This document shows positions 25,782 to 33,666 of a DNA stretch of 64,000 nucleotides, one piece after another. A program made the translations under genes and the position numbers. The number at the start of each line of letters is the position of its first letter. Positions within the stretch are counted from its first letter, which is position 1. Source of the stretch: Actinomycetes bacterium (GTDB lineage: Bacteria; Actinomycetota; Actinomycetes; Streptosporangiales; Streptosporangiaceae). The notes under the pieces are model-generated. The model saw only the letters and a list, made by a program, of their open reading frames with translations, ran no database searches and was not told where the DNA came from. The stretch spans positions 33,035-97,034 of the forward strand of contig JAJYTD010000013.1 in assembly GCA_021793235.1 (NCBI GenBank). Direction: 5' to 3'.

Positions 25782-26898
25782 AGCCCTGAGAATCCGCGTT
25801 CTCGCTCGACCACAGGATCTCGTCCACCTGCTCGGCGGTCGGGACCTGCCCATAGAGGTATTCCGCGGAGGACTCGATGCGCGGCCGCAATGGGTCCAGG
25901 TCCGCGTCGGGATGGGCGATCTGGGCGAGCCAGTGCCACATCAGGTTCGACTCCTGATTGGGCGGATCCCAGCGGTATCCCCCCAGCGGAACACGGTAGA
26001 CACGCTTGTCGCGCACCGCGGACACGTCCTGCCACAGTTCATCGGCGTAGATATCCTCCGGCATGGTGGTGTCGAAGTTGCTGAGCAGCACGATCTCCGG
26101 ATCCCGATCCAGGATCTGCTCGATCCCGACCTCCTCGGCGCTACCGGTCAATTCAGCCGCGGCGTTCTCAGCGCCGACAAGGTCGATAGAGAAGTCCATG
26201 TAGGACTCCGTGCCACTCGCGATGTATCCGCCGCTGGACTGGTTCAGGTAGAGAATGCTCGGGGACTCCTCCTCCTGAGCGACAGCATTGCCTATCATGT
26301 CCAGGTCGTCCTGGTGCTTCTGAATGATCTCCTCGGCTCGGTCGTCCTTACCGAGAATGGCCCCGAAGATCTCGATCCAGGTCTCCAGGTCCTCCTGGCT
26401 GCCATAGCTCAGCCCGATGACCGGGATTCCCGCGTCCTCCAACGGGCCGGTGATCTGCTCCGAGCGGTCTCCCCACTGGATGACGACGTCCGGGTCGGCT
26501 GCCAGGATGCTTTCCACGTTGGGAACGAAGTCGGTGCCGGCCACGTCGGCGGGGATGTCGGCTGCTTCGGGATAGAACTCACCCAGCACCCCCTCAGTGA
26601 TGGCGTCCAGCGACGCCGGGTTCATGCCGACCAGGTGGTCGACGCCCCCGTCGACCGCCACGAACATCGACGCGGCCGGCATCGGGATGGTCACCACACG
26701 TTCCACCGGACCATCGAACTCCAGCGTCACGCCACGCTGGTCGGTCACTGTGATCTTCTCGGCATCGGCGGACACCGCCGCGTCCTCAGCAGCCGAACAC
26801 GAGGTGACCAAAGCGGCGGCTGTCGCAACCGCGGCGATACGGGCAGCCCGTTGCGGGACAGCCCTCCCGCGCCCGGCAAGAAAGGTAAGCCTATCCAT
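25762..26898 (-). CDS. Iron-compound ABC importer, substrate-binding lipoprotein
   Basis: 378 residues. The lipobox LVTSC anchors it outside the membrane. The body is a type III (FecB/BtuF-like) binding protein: EFDGPVERVVTIP, VDHLVGMNP, ESILAADPDVVIQWG and GIPVIGLSYGS mark the first lobe, and a long helix then joins the second. In this class the ligand can be a ferric siderophore, haem or a corrinoid; the iron box upstream favours an iron ligand. First gene of a five-gene operon running to 22696. Confidence 0.9.
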   Translation of the reverse strand: MDRLTFLAGRGRAVPQRAARIAAVATAAALVTSCSAAEDAAVSADAEKITVTDQRGVTLEFDGPVERVVTIPMPAASMFVAVDGGVDHLVGMNPASLDAITEGVLGEFYPEAADIPADVAGTDFVPNVESILAADPDVVIQWGDRSEQITGPLEDAGIPVIGLSYGSQEDLETWIEIFGAILGKDDRAEEIIQKHQDDLDMIGNAVAQEEESPSILYLNQSSGGYIASGTESYMDFSIDLVGAENAAAELTGSAEEVGIEQILDRDPEIVLLSNFDTTMPEDIYADELWQDVSAVRDKRVYRVPLGGYRWDPPNQESNLMWHWLAQIAHPDADLDPLRPRIESSAEYLYGQVPTAEQVDEILWSSENADSQGYDAFTE

Positions 26899-26904
26899 AA
26901 TCAG

Positions 26905-26921
26905 GGAAGGCTAGCCTAACT
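26905..26921 (-). promoter_or_regulatory. Iron box (IdeR/DmdR type)
   Basis: The transcribed strand reads TTAGGCTAGCCTT (26919-26907), close to the TTAGGTTAGGCTAACCTAA consensus bound by IdeR and DmdR repressors with Fe(II). It ends only 8 bases before the start codon. A second, weaker match (GGATAGGCTTACC) overlaps the start itself. Repression in iron-replete cells is expected. Confidence 0.75.
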
Positions 26922-27518
26922 GTTTTCTTGTGGGTAGATGGCGAAGATCACTCAAAGGCCCCGTGCGGTGGTCGTTCTTCCAGGGGGACATGTCGCACCC
27001 GCGGCTCGACCCCGCCTGTGCCACCTGGGCGGCCGTACTGAACGAGGTGTGCGGCCTCGCCCGGACAGGACTGCCCGGACAGAGGCGGTATGGCGGTCAA
27101 CCGGCGCAGCGCCGCCGCCTGAACCTGCGCGGCCATAGCCCCCAAATCCGCCAGCGCCTGGTTCGGGTGGCGGGCGTTCATCCACCGCCGGGTTCCACGG
27201 CCGGCCGCTTTGAGGGCGCCCGCCCGGTAGTCATCGGCTACCGTCTTTGCGCCGCGGCCGCCTCGTCGGCGCCGAAGGCCGCCTCGGCCTCTGTTTCGGC
27301 GAACCTATCGCGTGCCGTATCCACATCCGCCTCGCACCCGGCCGCAGCCGCCCACAGACCGAACCCGGTGCCGGGGCGCAGCCCCAGAAACCGGTGCATG
27401 CGGGCGCCCTCAGGCGATAGGGCGCGGAAAAAAGCGTCGATCTCCGCACGGGCGTCCCCGCCGCACGGTGCACGCGGAGCGCTTTCCACACCGCTTCGCA
27501 TTCATGGCAAGCAAAGTC
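26922..27518. other. Gap without a recognised gene
   Basis: About 600 bases between the iron operon promoter and the DUF2207 gene end. A minus-strand frame at 27238-27501 (RAEIDAFFRALSPEGARMHRF and on) has plausible protein character but no ribosome site or known family. Another at 26948-27181 (NARHPNQALADLGAM) is similar. Both may be worn coding sequence left by the event that duplicated the DUF2207 tail. Confidence 0.35.
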
Positions 27519-27551
27519 CGCCATGCGGCGGATGGCGACGGGTGGACGGCC
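27519..27551. repeat. Dispersed element, third family, copy 2
   Basis: Hairpin CGCCAT-(7 bases)-ATGGCG followed by ACGGGTGGACGGCC, ending 6 bases beyond the stop of the DUF2207 gene. See 18843-18872 for the other copy. Confidence 0.5.
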
Positions 27552-27557
27552 GTCGGC

Positions 27558-29237
27558 CTACCGACTCCCGCCTCTGCTACCGCCCCCGCCGCCGCCGACG
27601 CTGCCCCCTCCGCTGCTGCCGGAGGAGTTCGCGGATCTGACGGCGGGATTCAGGCTCTTCTCCCAGCGCCGCAGGTAGTCCTCATCGTTCAGATAGATCC
27701 TGTCCGCGATGTCGGGAACCCTCGCGAGCATGTTCTGGCGCAGGCCCAAGGCGACGGCCAGGGCAGCGTCCAGCTTTCCGGGGGTCTTTCGGGCCTTGCC
27801 CAGCAGCAGCCGGGCATGCTCGCCGTAGCGGGTGTGGTGGAACGGAATAGAAGTGCCGATCCCTATGACGACGGCCAGCGCGACAAGGACGATACTGAAC
27901 GTCTCCAGGCCCGTGGGATTGAACGGCGTGAGATCGCGGATAGCGATGGGGACGACGAGCGTGCCGACGAGCATCACGAAGATCAGCAAAGCAGCCGGTC
28001 CTCTGAGCCACACCGGCTGGAGCAGACCGGCCGCGGTGACTTCCCGGGTCAGCTCACGGCGGATCTTCCGCGCATCGCTCCGGCTCATGGCGGATCTGAG
28101 ACGGGTAAGGTCTCCGTCCGACCCGGCTTGGAACAGCGCGCTGAGCAGACGGCCCTCGGCGCGGGAGACCCCCGGGCCATACCGCGCGGACGGCCGGAGC
28201 ACTCTGACAGCCACACCCTTGTCAGCGCGGGGGGCCGCTGAGCCGTGCTGGGCGAAGAGCCGGAACAGCCAGTCGTTATTCCGTTTCGGGTGGGGCTCGG
28301 AGGTGATGACTCCGCGATCCTCCAGGCTCACCAGCATGGCGAGCAGGTGCTCGGTCTTCAGTCTCTCCTTTCTGTAGAAGAGACCCGCTGCCGCGGGACT
28401 GAGCCGCGGCAGCTCCTTGGGGAAGCGCTTGCGCCCTCTGGCCTTGCGGAGCTCATCCACCTTATAGACCAGATAGAGGACACCCGATGTCGCCGCGAGC
28501 GCCGCCACCAGGCTCGCCACTCCCGACCAGGTGAGCCATCTGGGCAGTGGGCGCAGCACATAGTCGGCTTCGGGGATCTCGACCGTGCCCGGAGGCAGCT
28601 CCACGATGGCGGTGATCCCCGCCCCTTCGGCGAGCCCGTCCTCAGCGAAGCGGACGGTTTCGCCCTCACGGATCACCGTCTCGCAGGGAGAGTCGTCGTC
28701 CTCCTCACCGGCATAGCAGTGCACATCCCCGATCTCGGGGGCGGTGACCTGGACATCGGCGTTATCGATGTGGACTCCCCAACCGGTGCCGATGAAGTCC
28801 CAGTACAGCTCGTCGACGCCGTCCTCGGTGGTGAGCGCGCCGCTCAGGGTGTAGGAGACGACGTAGGTCTGTTCGCCCGTGACGGGATCGTCCTCGTCTC
28901 CGATCTCCAGGCTGATCCACCCGTGGCTCTCCGAGCGGCCCTCGATCTCGGCGGGTGCCCCGCTGGGGCTCGCCACATCCAGGTCGGTCAGTTCGACCGC
29001 GCGGTGCCGCAGGAAGGACTCGGGAACAGTGAGCGGCAATTCCCACAGCAGGCCCGCGCTCGGTTCGGGACCGAAATCGTAGGTGATCGACTCGCTCATG
29101 GTGAGTGTGCCGTCCTGGTGAATCTCAGCCTCGACACGGAAATCGGTGATGGTCTCCTCGTGCACCGGCCCGCACGCGCTCAGCGGCAGCACGGCTAGGA
29201 GCAGGGATGTCCAGACGAGCTGCGGGGGGATTCGCAT
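27558..29237 (-). CDS. DUF2207 (YciQ-like) membrane lipoprotein
   Basis: 559 residues. A signal peptide ends in the lipobox LPLSAC. The exported DUF2207 domain covers about residues 25-235, with the typical opening (FRVEAEIHQDGTLTMSESITYDF). Helices follow at about 240-262, and a further pair at about 420-470. The cytoplasmic part between them includes a winged-helix-like stretch (KTEHLLAMLVSLEDRGVI). The C-terminus is low-complexity (SGSSGGGSVGGGGGG), as usual in this family. Function is unknown in all members. The 3' end is duplicated at 22431-22582. Confidence 0.85.
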   Translation of the reverse strand: MRIPPQLVWTSLLLAVLPLSACGPVHEETITDFRVEAEIHQDGTLTMSESITYDFGPEPSAGLLWELPLTVPESFLRHRAVELTDLDVASPSGAPAEIEGRSESHGWISLEIGDEDDPVTGEQTYVVSYTLSGALTTEDGVDELYWDFIGTGWGVHIDNADVQVTAPEIGDVHCYAGEEDDDSPCETVIREGETVRFAEDGLAEGAGITAIVELPPGTVEIPEADYVLRPLPRWLTWSGVASLVAALAATSGVLYLVYKVDELRKARGRKRFPKELPRLSPAAAGLFYRKERLKTEHLLAMLVSLEDRGVITSEPHPKRNNDWLFRLFAQHGSAAPRADKGVAVRVLRPSARYGPGVSRAEGRLLSALFQAGSDGDLTRLRSAMSRSDARKIRRELTREVTAAGLLQPVWLRGPAALLIFVMLVGTLVVPIAIRDLTPFNPTGLETFSIVLVALAVVIGIGTSIPFHHTRYGEHARLLLGKARKTPGKLDAALAVALGLRQNMLARVPDIADRIYLNDEDYLRRWEKSLNPAVRSANSSGSSGGGSVGGGGGGSRGGSR

Positions 29238-29342
29238 GGGGGTGATTTTACAGCACGCCGCAAATCTCGCTTATTAATCGGAATCTCCCCGCCCGTCTGA
29301 CAATTGCGTTTTCCCTGCTCTTGCTCTCCTGTTTTGCTTTTC

Positions 29343-29365
29343 CCGGCTTTTGCGCGAAAAGCCGG
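29343..29365. promoter_or_regulatory. Perfect stem-loop upstream of the DUF2207 gene
   Basis: CCGGCTTTT and AAAAGCCGG form a 9-bp stem with a 5-base loop, about 105 bases before the DUF2207 start. It looks like a terminator ending in U residues on either strand, or an operator. The flanking gap from 29238 to 29614 is AT-richer than average and contains no gene that I see. Confidence 0.45.
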
Positions 29366-29614
29366 AGGTCCCCACGCGCCGACCGTCCCGACTCTGGACG
29401 TCGGGGGCCTCGCCGGGTTCCCATCCCGATGTGGACCCTTCCGGACCCACGGGGCCATGAACGCCATCGCCGGATCACTCTGGAGCGCCGGCGATGGCGC
29501 GTTCTTCGCATCGCGAATCGTTCCCAGGTGGCTGTGGGAGCATCCGGACCGGCGCCGGGCCCGCCCAGTGCCGGCGAGAACCGGCGCCGCGATCGGCGTG
29601 TGCCGAGAGGCGGG

Positions 29615-29737
29615 TCAGTTCCCGGACGACGCGCTGTAGAGCTGTGCGGGGTCGCCCGAGAGAGCGGCCTTGACGAAGTGACTGGGATCGACGGCGACCG
29701 CGCGCTGAAGATCCTGCGTGCCGATAATCAAGACCAA
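29615..29737 (-). CDS. Possible 40-residue protein or gene tail
   Basis: A minus-strand frame beginning TTG encodes LIIGTQDLQRAVAVDPSHF then VKAALSGDPAQLYSASSGN. It reads like real protein but has no obvious ribosome site. It lies 39 bases after the stop of the kinase gene on the same strand, so it may be a small downstream gene or the remnant of a larger one. No family recognised. Confidence 0.3.
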   Translation of the reverse strand: MVLIIGTQDLQRAVAVDPSHFVKAALSGDPAQLYSASSGN

Positions 29738-29776
29738 TGACCTGACCGGCTATGACGAGGCCGCGCTGCTCGCGGT

Positions 29777-31624
29777 TCAGGAGAACTCGGCCTCTTCCAG
29801 GATCTTTGGGAGTTCAGCGGTGCCCCACTCGTCGAGCACGAAGATCTCCGACTCCGGGAGGTACCAGTTACGCTGCACATACACCGCGGTATCCGGTTGC
29901 TCTACTCCCGGCGGAGCGTAGAAGAAGGGCATGCACGACAGTGCCCACTCCCGGTAATAGGCGTCCCGGTCCCCGATAGGCGCGAGGTCCTCCTCCTGCA
30001 TCCCGCCACCGGGGGGTCCGGGAACGGCGCCATCCAGGTACTCCATAGCGGGCAGACACGACGTGACGTCGGTGCGGTTCTCCACCGGCCCGGTCTCGGC
30101 CAGCCCGCCGACCGGCCCCCAATGCATCTCCTCGGGGCCGACCGCCTGCGAGTCGTAATCGATGCGCTCGGGGCCGTAAAGGACGACAACGCCGCACGGG
30201 CTGTTGGCCACGTTGCGCTCATCATCACTGAGGCCGGCACAATCGGGGGCGCCGGTATCGATCGCGATGCTGCCGGGCCCCATGCCTATATCAGCGCCGC
30301 CCTCGTCTTCGTCGTAGACCTCCCACTCCTGCGGCACCCAGATGGTCATGGAGCGGAATTCGATCCGCTGCCCGTCCGGCGAGGGCGAAGGCGATGCCGA
30401 GGGAGACGGGGAGGCAGCGACCTCGGGCTCGGTATCGCTGGCCATATGTCCGGCGACATAGCCTCCCGCGGTGACCGTGGCCACGGCGAGCAGCCCGCCG
30501 CTCACCTTCACCGCCAGGCCGGTCGTCGCCGTAGCCCCGCCTACTCCCGCGGTTCCAGATGCCGCCGCACCACCGGACACCGCGCCGCCGACCGCACCAC
30601 CGGAGGGGGCCATCCCCGCGCTGATACCGGCCGCCGCTCCGAAACCGGCCGTGGCCGCACCCACGCCGCCCGTGGCGGCTCGCCACAGTGCCGGGTTGTG
30701 CCCCGCGGCGTCCAAACCGATCCATGTCGCGTCGAGCAGGTCACGCAGCAGCCGCGACAGCGGAACGCCCCTGCGGTCGGCTTCGGCCACCCCGCTCATG
30801 TCCAGCAGTACGTCGACCGCTTCGGCCGCTGTCGGACGGTCGGCGGGCTCTTTGGCCAGTGCCCGCTGCACCAGCCGGAGCAGCTCGCCGGACAGGCCGA
30901 CCAGGCCGGGCTCGTCGTGCAGTATCCGCTGCTGGATGTGGCGTGAATCGCCGGTGCCGAACGGGTGCGCCCCGGCCGCGGCGTATGCGACCATCACGCC
31001 CCAAGCGAAGACGTCCCCAGCGGCCGTGGCCGGGCCGCCCCGCATCCGCTCCGGCGCCACCCAGCCCAAGGTGGCCATGCCGCCGGACGGGTCATCGCCC
31101 GAGGCATGGTCTGACCGGGCGATACCGAAGTCGAGCACCTTCGGCCCGTCGGGAGAGAGGATGACGTTGCCTGGTTTGAGGTCCCGGTGGATGATCCCGG
31201 CGCCGTGGATGGCGGCGAGCGCCTCGGCCGACCCCACGGCGAACGCCGCGAGGTGGTCACCCGCCAGGGCTCCGAACTCCCTGATGTGCTCGCGCAGCGT
31301 CCGTCCCGGCACGAACTCGGTCGCCAACCACGGCGATTCCGCATCGGTGTCCGCCGCGATATAGGCGGCGGTGCACGTGGCGTCCACCTGCCGCACCAGA
31401 TCGGCTTCGTAGGCGAACCGCCGGCGGAACTCCGGGTCGCGGGCGTACTCGGGGCGGATGACCTTGACCGCGATACAGCGGTCCGCGTCGTCCAGAACGC
31501 CATAGACCGCACCCATCCCGCCCTGGCCGAGCCGCCCCACAACCTGGAACGGCCCGATCACCCTGGGATCGCCGTCCACCAGCGGGCTCAGTTCAGCGGG
31601 CAGGGGCGCCGGTTCGGCCGACAT
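29777..31624 (-). CDS. Receptor-type Ser/Thr protein kinase
   Basis: 615 residues. The Hanks-type kinase domain (about 20-280) is complete: GRLGQGGMGAVY glycine loop, Lys in IAVKVIRP, catalytic loop IHRDLKPGN, VLDFGIAR and WVAPERM. A Gly/Ala-rich stretch (about 310-385) includes the single membrane helix (GLLAVATVTAGGYVAGHM). A Ser-Pro repeat (SPSPSASPSPSPDG) leads to an exported domain of about 190 residues with several cysteines; there are no PASTA repeats. PknB-like signalling at the envelope is expected, with ligand unknown. A dispersed palindrome separates its start from the regulator gene upstream. Confidence 0.9.
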   Translation of the reverse strand: MSAEPAPLPAELSPLVDGDPRVIGPFQVVGRLGQGGMGAVYGVLDDADRCIAVKVIRPEYARDPEFRRRFAYEADLVRQVDATCTAAYIAADTDAESPWLATEFVPGRTLREHIREFGALAGDHLAAFAVGSAEALAAIHGAGIIHRDLKPGNVILSPDGPKVLDFGIARSDHASGDDPSGGMATLGWVAPERMRGGPATAAGDVFAWGVMVAYAAAGAHPFGTGDSRHIQQRILHDEPGLVGLSGELLRLVQRALAKEPADRPTAAEAVDVLLDMSGVAEADRRGVPLSRLLRDLLDATWIGLDAAGHNPALWRAATGGVGAATAGFGAAAGISAGMAPSGGAVGGAVSGGAAASGTAGVGGATATTGLAVKVSGGLLAVATVTAGGYVAGHMASDTEPEVAASPSPSASPSPSPDGQRIEFRSMTIWVPQEWEVYDEDEGGADIGMGPGSIAIDTGAPDCAGLSDDERNVANSPCGVVVLYGPERIDYDSQAVGPEEMHWGPVGGLAETGPVENRTDVTSCLPAMEYLDGAVPGPPGGGMQEEDLAPIGDRDAYYREWALSCMPFFYAPPGVEQPDTAVYVQRNWYLPESEIFVLDEWGTAELPKILEEAEFS

Positions 31625-31723
31625 CCACCCCTCCCTCCACGTCGCCTCCCAGTATCCGCGGCCGACCGCGGACGTGCACGCCGATCATCTGGCCGGAGCA
31701 GGCCATCTCGCGCGCCCATGTGC

Positions 31724-31785
31724 GTTGATCTTGACGCTGTGCACGTCTCGCGCGCCGTTTTGAGGTGCACAGCGTCAAGATCAAC
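31724..31785. repeat. Dispersed palindromic element, copy 2 (also a likely terminator)
   Basis: Perfect 21-bp arms at 31724-31744 and 31765-31785, core TTGATCTTGACGCTGTGCAC, 20-base loop. It differs from the copy at 9029 by one base in the shared arm core. A third partial arm (GTCAAGATCA) follows at 31786. It lies 28 bases beyond the stop of the response regulator and ahead of the kinase gene. Confidence 0.85.
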
Positions 31786-31812
31786 GTCAAGATCAGCGCG
31801 GCGGGGATAGGC

Positions 31813-32478
31813 TCACGGCTCGCGCCAGCCGGCCTCCCAGGCGGTGAGTGCCGCCTCGACCCGGTTGCGCACCCCCAGACGGGTGAACAAAGAGGTGACA
31901 TAGCCCTTGACGGTCGTCTCGGTGAGGTAGAGCTCGCCGGCGATCTCGGCGTTCGCCTTCCCGGCCGCGATCCCTTTCAGCACGGCCCGCTCCCGTGGCG
32001 AGAGGACCGCCAGCCGCGCCTCGGCGGATTCGCGCGGCGCGTTGTCCTGCCACTGGCGGCGGAGGTCCGCGACGACCATCGCGGCGACGCTCGGGGACAG
32101 GCAGGTACCGCCCGAAGCGACGGAGCGGATGCCGTGCAGCAGCTCATAGGGGTCTCCGGCCTTGAGCAGGAACCCATTGGTGTTCAGCGCGATAGCCCGG
32201 GAGACATAGTCCTTCTCGCCGTAGGTCGTCAGGACCACAACGCGCTGTGCGGGGTTCCGCCGCCGCAGCTCGGCCAGGGCCGCGAGCCCGTCGAGGACGG
32301 GCATGCGGATGTCCAGTAGAGCCACGTCGACCCGGTGCCGAGCGAGGAGGCCGAGGGCCTCGCGGCCGTTACCGGCCTCGGCGACCACGTCGATGCCGGG
32401 GTCACTGGCGAAGATGGTGCGCAGCCCCACGCGGACGGCCGGCTCATCGTCGGTGATGAGAATCCGGATCGGGGTCAC
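31813..32478 (-). CDS. NarL/FixJ-family response regulator
   Basis: 221 residues. Receiver with DDEPAVR, phospho-acceptor Asp in LLDIRMPVLDG, Thr in VLTTYGEKD and Lys in LLKAGDP. The LuxR-type helix-turn-helix is LSPRERAVLKGIAAGKANAEI followed by LTETTVKGYVTSLFTRLGV. The GTG at 32478 overlaps the kinase stop (GTGA). Last gene of the ATPase-permease-kinase-regulator operon, which it probably controls. Confidence 0.93.
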   Translation of the reverse strand: MTPIRILITDDEPAVRVGLRTIFASDPGIDVVAEAGNGREALGLLARHRVDVALLDIRMPVLDGLAALAELRRRNPAQRVVVLTTYGEKDYVSRAIALNTNGFLLKAGDPYELLHGIRSVASGGTCLSPSVAAMVVADLRRQWQDNAPRESAEARLAVLSPRERAVLKGIAAGKANAEIAGELYLTETTVKGYVTSLFTRLGVRNRVEAALTAWEAGWREP

Positions 32479-33665
32479 CACAGCGGCATCCTCCGGAGAT
32501 CGGTCGCCTGCGTCACCGTAGTACCGTCGTGGCAGATCCGGTAGCTGGCCAGCCCGAGGGGAAAGTTGCCGTCGGTGTAGTACAGGCACCGCGCCCCGGG
32601 CGGTTCTTGGGCACTGACCGCGAACCGCATCGGCGCCTGGCGGGCCGGCAGGAGACTACGCACCTGAGCGTAGGTCTGGCCGGGGGATACGCGGTCGAAC
32701 TCGGCGTGCTCCATGGTGGTGTCGTGGGTCGTCCACGCATAGAACCCCGCGATGAGCGCCGTCATGACGAGCGCGGGAAGGAGCGCCCAGCGCAGGGTGT
32801 CGCGGAGCGGGCGAGGCCGCCGGCCCGGGTCCTCGTCGCCGCCCACGGTGAAGGGCTGTTCCACCAGGGGGAGCTCCGCGCGGACCACGTGCCGCCCGTC
32901 GGCGGGGCCCGCTTCGAAAACACCTCCGATCGCTTCGACCCGGCGCCGAAGCCTTTTCAACCCCGTACCGCCGCTGCCGGCGCCGCCGCTGCCGGTGCCG
33001 GCGAGGACGGTGACCTCCGCCCAGCGGTCCCCGGCGGCGATCCGCACCTCGACCCCTGATCCGGGGGCGTGTTTGGCCGCGTTGGTCAGGCACTCCTGAA
33101 CGACGCGGTGCGCGGTGAGGCGCACCGGCGCGGGGATGGCGGGACCCAGTTCACCGTGTAGCTCGACATCCACGCCGGCGTCTTGCGCCCGTGCGACCAG
33201 AGCCGGGATATCCACCCCTGCGGGCACGGTCGGTCCGGAAGGCGGGCGGTCATCGTTGAGGAGCTCCACCGCCTCCCGGAGCTGGAGCACCGCCCGCTGC
33301 ACGTCGGCGCGCAGGGTGGCTGCTTCCGCGGCGACCTCGCCAGTGCTGTGGACCTGGATCGCCCCGGCGCGGATCGCGATCAGACTGAGCTCGTGGCCGA
33401 CGATGTCGTGGAGGTCCTCGGCGAGCCGCGCGCGTTCCCGCAGCCGCGCCGCCCGGGTGAACTCGGCCCACTGCCTGCGCCGAACCTCCAGGTAGCGGTT
33501 CCACAGGAGCACCAGGAACAGGACGGCGATCAACAGCGACTGGAACAGGAGGGCCAGCACCGTCGCCCCTGTGGCCAGCCATCCGCCCAGGAGGGTCGAC
33601 TCGGCCACAGCCAGTGCGGCGATGCCCCAGGGAAGGAACCGACCGTGCCCGCGCATAACGGCCAT
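32475..33665 (-). CDS. NarL-type sensor kinase with an extra C-terminal membrane helix and exported domain
   Basis: 396 residues. Two N-terminal helices lead to a HisKA_3 domain with EDLHDIVGHELSLI and an ATPase ending in GTGLKRLRRRVEAIGG. The protein does not stop there: a third membrane helix (295-311, LPALVMTALIAGFYAW) is followed by about 85 residues that must lie outside the cell. They contain FDRVSPGQTYAQVRSLLP and the pair RCLYY ... SYRICHD. The start of that domain recalls BamE/SmpA-like modules, and the two cysteines could form a disulfide. The second kinase in this window (52538) has the same extension. The ATG at 33665 follows the permease stop by one base; an ATG at 33656 is also possible. 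Confidence 0.9.
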   Translation of the reverse strand: MAVMRGHGRFLPWGIAALAVAESTLLGGWLATGATVLALLFQSLLIAVLFLVLLWNRYLEVRRRQWAEFTRAARLRERARLAEDLHDIVGHELSLIAIRAGAIQVHSTGEVAAEAATLRADVQRAVLQLREAVELLNDDRPPSGPTVPAGVDIPALVARAQDAGVDVELHGELGPAIPAPVRLTAHRVVQECLTNAAKHAPGSGVEVRIAAGDRWAEVTVLAGTGSGGAGSGGTGLKRLRRRVEAIGGVFEAGPADGRHVVRAELPLVEQPFTVGGDEDPGRRPRPLRDTLRWALLPALVMTALIAGFYAWTTHDTTMEHAEFDRVSPGQTYAQVRSLLPARQAPMRFAVSAQEPPGARCLYYTDGNFPLGLASYRICHDGTTVTQATDLRRMPLW

Positions 33666-33666
33666 G

